Source: JAKZVK01 sp965237575 (lineage in GTDB: Bacteria > Acidobacteriota > Terriglobia > Bryobacterales > UBA6623). Taken from it: 64,000 nucleotides of DNA. The notes below the pieces were generated by a model. The model was not told where the DNA came from. It did no database searches and was given only the letters and a program-made list of their open reading frames with translations. Each line of letters starts with the position of its first letter. Within the stretch, counting starts at the first letter, position 1. The stretch is from NCBI GenBank assembly GCA_965237575.1, contig CBDEGI010000003.1:744001-808000 (forward strand), read 5' to 3'. Made by a program: the position numbers and the translations under genes. This document shows positions 59,696-64,000 of the stretch, piece by piece.

Positions 59696-61060
59696 CTAGC
59701 CCAACAACTGCCGCAACACCGAGTACCCCATCATCACCGCCATTAGCGCCGAGGTGACCCACAACGCCAGCGTCAGCCACCCCTTCGGGACGATCGCCCT
59801 CGGTAAGTGCCGGTAGCGCAGATACACGGTCGAGAACCCGAGGATCGGCAGCATCATGGCCTCGACCGCGCCGGCCATCTTGATCATCATCACCGGCTCC
59901 TGGAAGAGCATGTAGTAGAGCGAAGGCACGATCAGTAGCACCACCACAAACCACCGCGTGTAGCGCAGTCGTAGCCGGTAGTTTTTCTTGTCGTAGGCGC
60001 CAAGGATGCCGAGCCAGTCGGCCAGCATGCGGCTGCGCGCCGCCGTGCCCGCGAAGACCGTTGAGTAGAGCACCGCCGCCGCTCCGGCCAGAAATAGATA
60101 TCGCGACCAGCCGCCGAGCGTCTGCGTGTACATATTCGAGAGGGTCTCGATCATTTCCGTACCGCGCGGCGCGACACCCATGCCGTGCAGCACGCCCGCG
60201 CCGAGCAGGTAGAACGCGATCGTGGCGAAGGTGTAGATCACCATCGAGTTGACGACGTCCACGCCCATCACACGAATCCATCCGCGCGCGCGCCGCTGCC
60301 ACCCTGGCGTACCGTCGCGGGGCCCGGTGAAGCGGGCGTATCCCTTTTCGAGACACCAGTAGGGATAGATGCCCAGCTCGCTGGCGCCCACGCCGGTTAG
60401 TCCCATCACCGCGACGGCCGAGAAGATCCCGCCCTGCGGCACCTGGAAAGAAAGACCTTCGAGGACCGCGGCCCACGAGAAGTACTCCGGGTTCCCGAGC
60501 AGTACGAAGGCCGCGCCGACCGTCATCACCGTGAACCCCGCCACCATGGCCATCGCGACCTTCTCGATCATCCCGTAGCGCCCGATGGACAGTAGGGCGA
60601 CGGTCCCCAAATTGATGATCCAGACCCAGGCGATGATCGGCACGGCGGGAACGATCTGATGCAGTACCTCGGCGATGCCGCCGAGCATTCCGCCGACCGC
60701 AACAAGTGCCATGGCGAGCGACAGGAACCACGCCCACACCACCCAGCCCGCCCGCAGGCGCGGTCCCGGCACGCGGTCCAACGCTTCGAGAGTGGTCTCG
60801 CCGGTGCCGATGGTGTAGCGCCCGAGTTCGTTCTGGACGACGATCTTGATCGTGCAACTGACCAGGATGAGCCAAAGCAGCGTATAGCCGTTCTCCGCGC
60901 CGAGCACCGTGGTGGCGATCAACTCGCCCGAGCCGACGATCGTCGCGGCGAGAATGACGCCCGGGCCGATGCGTCGTGCGACGTCGGTCCAACCGACGGG
61001 CGGCTCTTCGATGCCGGCAGGATCGAGGCGGTAGGGATCAGCGGCGGGGCGTGCGGACAT
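59696..61060 (-). CDS. Nramp-superfamily transporter lacking the canonical metal site
   Basis: 454 residues with about 11 hydrophobic helices. Helix one reads GPGVILAATIVGSGELIATT. Canonical Nramp transporters carry DPGN here, which contributes the metal ligands, so the site differs. Helix six is VGASELGIYPYWCLEKGY, again not the MPH-type motif. The length (about 440) and the helix pattern RIGPGVILAATI, GMIEKVAMAMVAGFTV are right for the superfamily. Substrate could be another cation or a solute. The gene stands between the dehydratase and a sugar isomerase on opposite strands, so a link with sugar metabolism is possible but unproven. Confidence 0.8.
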   Translation of the reverse strand: MSARPAADPYRLDPAGIEEPPVGWTDVARRIGPGVILAATIVGSGELIATTVLGAENGYTLLWLILVSCTIKIVVQNELGRYTIGTGETTLEALDRVPGPRLRAGWVVWAWFLSLAMALVAVGGMLGGIAEVLHQIVPAVPIIAWVWIINLGTVALLSIGRYGMIEKVAMAMVAGFTVMTVGAAFVLLGNPEYFSWAAVLEGLSFQVPQGGIFSAVAVMGLTGVGASELGIYPYWCLEKGYARFTGPRDGTPGWQRRARGWIRVMGVDVVNSMVIYTFATIAFYLLGAGVLHGMGVAPRGTEMIETLSNMYTQTLGGWSRYLFLAGAAAVLYSTVFAGTAARSRMLADWLGILGAYDKKNYRLRLRYTRWFVVVLLIVPSLYYMLFQEPVMMIKMAGAVEAMMLPILGFSTVYLRYRHLPRAIVPKGWLTLALWVTSALMAVMMGYSVLRQLLG

Positions 61061-61178
61061 CAGGGCATCTAGTGTAGGGGTTCGGCGGGTGTCTTTTCAG
61101 CGCGTGCTCAGGGCTTCGCCGTTGATATCCCGCGTTTCGAGGATGCAGGTTTGAAGTTACCGGAAGATAGGTAGCCGG

Positions 61179-61214
61179 TTGTAGGGGTGGACCGCTGTGT
61201 CCACCCCTACAACC
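61179..61214. repeat. Perfect 15-bp hairpin repeat
   Basis: GTTGTAGGGGTGGAC (61179–61193) and GTCCACCCCTACAAC (61200–61214) are exact reverse complements around CGCTGT. It lies in the gap behind the sugar isomerase gene. A relative, GTAGCGGCGGACCGCTGTGT read in reverse complement, lies at about 62340–62361, so this is a repeat family rather than a chance hairpin. Confidence 0.8.
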
Positions 61215-61279
61215 ATGAACTGAGCGGGTAAGACTGCTGTGGGGTACGCCTCACCTAACAAGGACGGAATCCTCGTTAC

Positions 61280-62226
61280 CTAACCAAACGCCGCGTCGTA
61301 GACTTTCTTGAGGTACTTGTAGTCCCGCTCGATCGCCGCCAGCACTTTCTCGCGGCGCGCGCTCTCGGTGGGCGCTTCGATCTCGTACTCGACGTGCAGC
61401 GAGATTGGCCCGCTGAAGCCGCTGGCGGCCAACATCTTGAAGAACTCGGGGTAGTCCACCATGCCTTCGCCCAGCGGACACATGTGCCGGCGCCACTCGC
61501 TGCCGCGCTTCTCCCAGTAGAAGTCTTTGGTTGCCACCATCTTGAGCCGGCTCACGAGGCGGTAGAACCCGATCTTCCAATTAGCGTAGCCGCCCTCGAT
61601 CGTGGCGTGGCACGGGTCGAAGTAGAACCCCATCCAGCGCGGGTCGGTGTCGCGCATCAGCCACCAGTGGTCCCACATGGCTGAACCGACGTAGGGGCCG
61701 GAGTGGTTGTGAAAGCCGCCTTGGATCTTCGCGTGTTGCGCCACGCCCGCCAAGCCCTCGATCTCGCGCTTCACCTCGTCGAGTTTCTTGTCGAGCCGGC
61801 TGATGTCGTCTTGGTAACGGTAGTAGCCCAGCTTGAAGTATTCGACCCCCAACTTGGCGGCGGTGTAGAGCGTCGGCCGCGCCGCCGGGTCGTTGATCGA
61901 CGTCAGCCCGGTCGTAATCATCGAGGTCTCGATACCTTCGTTCTTGAGCGCCTTGAAAGCCTTGGGTAGGTCTTCGGTGACACGCTCCGGCAGGACGTGC
62001 CCTTTGGGGCGGGTGGTAAGGTCGACGCCCGGGATGCCCAACTCCCGCAACGCCTTGGCCAACTCGGGTAGCCCAAGAATGGCAAGGGTTTCGAGAACAG
62101 GCACAGCGTCGGACGCGGTGAATCCCCGGTGCGCGCGGCTGATCCCGCCGCGGCTGCGGCCACAGATGCTCCTCCCGCGGCCATCACCCCGCCTAGCAAC
62201 ACGTCCCGACGGCTCGGTTTCGACAT
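61280..62226 (-). pseudogene. Sugar phosphate isomerase/epimerase-type TIM barrel with Tat leader, one-base frameshift
   Basis: The first frame (ATG 62226, AGGAGG upstream) reads MSKPSRRDVLLGGVMAAGGA, a Tat leader, and then LCLFSKPLPFLG. The second frame continues LPELAKALRELGIPGVDLTT, VEYFKLGYYRYQDD, AQHAKIQGGFHNHSGPYVGS, MGFYFDPCHATIEGG, KMVATKDFYWEK, HMCPLGEGMVDYPEFFKMLA and GPISLHVEYEIEAPTES. These are xylose isomerase-like barrel motifs with His/Glu/Asp metal ligands. One missing C at CCC 62072–62074 (plus strand) separates the parts, giving an intact gene of about 316 residues if restored. The break may be a sequence error. The downstream part could start at 62104. Confidence 0.85.
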
Positions 62227-62278
62227 TATGTTCCTCCTGAAGGCCTGTGGCCAGTTTGTGGGGTGGCGCAGCTCACGG

Positions 62279-62361
62279 TGTAGGGGCATGCCATGGCGTG
62301 TCCGCCTTCCGAACCGCCGACAAAGTGGCAGGCGGGGCGGACACAGCGGTCCGCCGCTACA
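62279..62361. repeat. Bimeric inverted repeat overlapping the gatB stop codon
   Basis: TGTAGGGGCATGCCATGGCG on the left and CTACA on the right (62357–62361) frame the hairpin GCGGAC-acagcg-GTCCGC. It belongs to the same family as 61179–61214. The TAG stop of gatB (62357–62359, minus strand) lies within the repeat arm, so the insertion defines the end of that gene. Confidence 0.65.
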
Positions 62362-63838
62362 AATCCAGTGACTTGCACAATAACTCGTTCACCAACTTGG
62401 GGTCCGCTTGGCCGCGCGTGGCTTTCATGATCTGCCCGACGAAGAACCCCAGCACACCCATCTTGCCGCCGCGATACGTCTCGACCTGTTTCTGATTCGC
62501 GGCCAGCACCTCGTCGATGATCTTCTGCAAGCTGCCTTCGTCGCTGATCTGCTCGAGTCCCTCGGCCTCGACAATCTCCGCCGCTGGACGTCCGCTTTCG
62601 AACATCTTGGCGAAGACGTCCTTCGCCAGCTTGCCCGACAACGTGCCGTCGCCGATCAGCCGTACCAGCTCGCCCAGCCCCTCGGCCGACACCGGAGAAT
62701 CTTCGATCGACTTGCTCGCCGCGTTCAATGCGCCCGACAGATCCCCCTGCACCCAATTGGCCGCCGTCTTGGCGTCGCCCGCCGATTCGGCCGCCGCCTC
62801 GAAGTAGTTCGCCATCTCCTGTGTCAACGTCAGCACACGGGCATCGTAATCCGAGAGGCCGTATTGCTCGACGAAGCGCTGCCGCTTGGCCGCCGGCAGC
62901 TCGCCCATCGACTGCCGAATCTCTTCCTTCCACTCGTCGCTGACGATCAGCGGCAACAAGTCGGGCTCGGGGAAATAGCGGTAGTCGTGCGCCTCTTCTT
63001 TCGAACGCATCGCGACGGTCTCACCCGTCTGCACGTTGTAGAGGCGCGTCTGCTGCGTAACCTTACCGCCGGATTCGAGCACCGCCACCTGCCGCGCGAT
63101 CTCGTACTCGAGCGCGCGCTGGATGAACCGGAACGAGTTGAGGTTCTTCGCCTCCACCTTGGTGCCGAGCTCCTGCTGGCCCCACGGACGCACCGACACA
63201 TTCACATCACAACGAAGTTGCCCCTTTTCCATGTCACAGTTCGAGACGCCGATGTACTGCATGATCTGCTTCAGCTCGTTGAGGTAGGCGACGGCCTCCT
63301 CGGGACTGCGCATGTCGGGTTCGCTGACAATCTCGGCCAGCGGCACGCCGGCGCGGTTGAGGTCGACGTAACTATATCGGTCGCTGTCTTTGAAGCCGTC
63401 GTGGATCGTCTTGCCGGCGTCTTCTTCGAGGTGTAAGCGCGTGATGCCGATGCGTTTCATCTCGCCGTCGAGGGGAACCTCGAGCCAACCGTGCTCGGCC
63501 AGCGGCTGGTCGAACTGTGAGATTTGGTAGCCCTTGGGCAGGTCGGGGTAGAAGTAGTTCTTGCGGGCGAAGCGCGAAAACCCACGCACTTCGCAATTGA
63601 GCGCCAGCGACGCCTTCACGCCTTTGACGACCGCCTCGCGATTGAGCACCGGCAGCGCCCCGGGCAACCCCAGCGTCACGGGGTCGGTCTGGGTATTCGC
63701 CGGATTGCCGAAGTCGGTCGACGAAGCGCAGAACAGCTTGGTCTTGGTGCCGAGCTGCACGTGCACTTCGAGCCCGATCACGGCCTCATACTTGGCCACC
63801 GTTTCGGGATCGGCAATGCCTACTTCGGCCACTTCCAT
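62357..63838 (-). CDS. gatB: Aspartyl/glutamyl-tRNA amidotransferase subunit B
   Basis: 493 residues from the ATG at 63838 (a TTG precedes it), with GGGAG seven bases upstream. The GatB signature is complete: YEAVIGLEVHVQLGTKTKLF, TDPVTLGLPGALPVLN, KNYFYPDLPKGYQISQFDQP, RLHLEEDAGKTIHDG, SYVDLNRAGVPLAEIVSEPD, IGVSNCDMEKGQLRCDVNVS. The GatB/YqeY tail ends GVLGFFVGQIMKATRGQADP. It forms GatCAB, which converts Glu-tRNA(Gln) and Asp-tRNA(Asn) to the amides. gatA and gatC are not in the window. A GatCAB user needs a non-discriminating GluRS, yet the only gltX here is a deleted remnant, so the working copy is elsewhere. Confidence 0.96.
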   Translation of the reverse strand: MEVAEVGIADPETVAKYEAVIGLEVHVQLGTKTKLFCASSTDFGNPANTQTDPVTLGLPGALPVLNREAVVKGVKASLALNCEVRGFSRFARKNYFYPDLPKGYQISQFDQPLAEHGWLEVPLDGEMKRIGITRLHLEEDAGKTIHDGFKDSDRYSYVDLNRAGVPLAEIVSEPDMRSPEEAVAYLNELKQIMQYIGVSNCDMEKGQLRCDVNVSVRPWGQQELGTKVEAKNLNSFRFIQRALEYEIARQVAVLESGGKVTQQTRLYNVQTGETVAMRSKEEAHDYRYFPEPDLLPLIVSDEWKEEIRQSMGELPAAKRQRFVEQYGLSDYDARVLTLTQEMANYFEAAAESAGDAKTAANWVQGDLSGALNAASKSIEDSPVSAEGLGELVRLIGDGTLSGKLAKDVFAKMFESGRPAAEIVEAEGLEQISDEGSLQKIIDEVLAANQKQVETYRGGKMGVLGFFVGQIMKATRGQADPKLVNELLCKSLDL

Positions 63839-64000
63839 CAAGTGCTCCCGCAGTCCATCGATTGCGCATTATACCGTGGCCAAGGTGCTCTGAGGCTTGC
63901 TGGGTGGCACGGTTTGACAGTTGAGAATGCACACTCCAATACTTCCGATGGGGTAGTGCTTCGAGCTCGGCGGGGCGGTGAATCTCAGGTGGGGCTCTTA

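Overview
The window reads as a GC-rich chromosomal contig from an Acidobacteriota bacterium, most likely a Solibacter/Bryobacter-type lineage. The reasons are lineage-typical families: a very long exported beta-propeller protein ending in the Solibacter C-terminal domain (TIGR03437 type), OmpR/CadC winged helices joined to Ser/Thr kinase–PD40 or TPR modules, a DUF1501 protein, many Tat- or Sec-exported periplasmic proteins, and REP repeats with a RAYT transposase relic. The species cannot be named from sequence alone. I saw no rRNA, tRNA or CRISPR array.

Layout. 1–5.8 kb: tail of a radical SAM/SPASM protein, a Flp-type pilin with a strong terminator, a hybrid histidine kinase, an HNH protein, an output-less Cache sensor and a broken CBS-domain gene. 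5.9–15.5 kb: CPA2 antiporter, DUF885 lipoprotein, DUF1501 protein, LamG protein, secreted zincin. 15.6–24 kb: a decayed winged helix–kinase–PD40 gene, a truncated exported protein, an unknown frameshifted gene, and a CadC-like TPR regulator split by a 274-bp MITE-like element. 24.3–26.7 kb: a compact NTF2-like / sensor kinase / exported truncated haemoglobin operon. 27–33.4 kb: cupin, giant propeller protein, SelA-like PLP enzyme, porin-like protein. 33.5–37.7 kb: an accessory patch with REP repeats, a RAYT remnant, an IS3 OrfA, a PD40 relic, an MntA–HepT toxin–antitoxin pair, an AtoE-like transporter and a truncated nucleotidyltransferase pair. 37.6–47 kb: a 1601-residue exported dihaem/HEAT protein divergent from a Rieske–thiamine-diphosphate fusion enzyme, then small proteins and a ThuA-like lipoprotein. 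47–50.3 kb: an orphan antitoxin, a deleted glutamyl-tRNA synthetase relic coupled to a NodU-type carbamoyltransferase, and an RHH antitoxin with a decayed PIN toxin. 50.4–64 kb: exported FG-GAP, HEAT-like and TPR–redoxin proteins, a formylglycine-enzyme-fold protein, an acid-sugar dehydratase, an Nramp-like transporter, a frameshifted sugar isomerase, and gatB.

Two themes stand out. First, many genes carry one or two simple lesions. Several are single-base changes in or beside short G/C runs. They may be consensus errors or genuine decay, and reads would decide. Second, unusual domain combinations recur: Rieske with a ThDP enzyme, haem with toroid with HEAT, TPR with redoxin, and an exported haemoglobin beside a soluble kinase. 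The Rieske–ThDP fusion and the dihaem protein share one divergent promoter region and are the best candidates for an undescribed redox system, although a functional link is only inferred.
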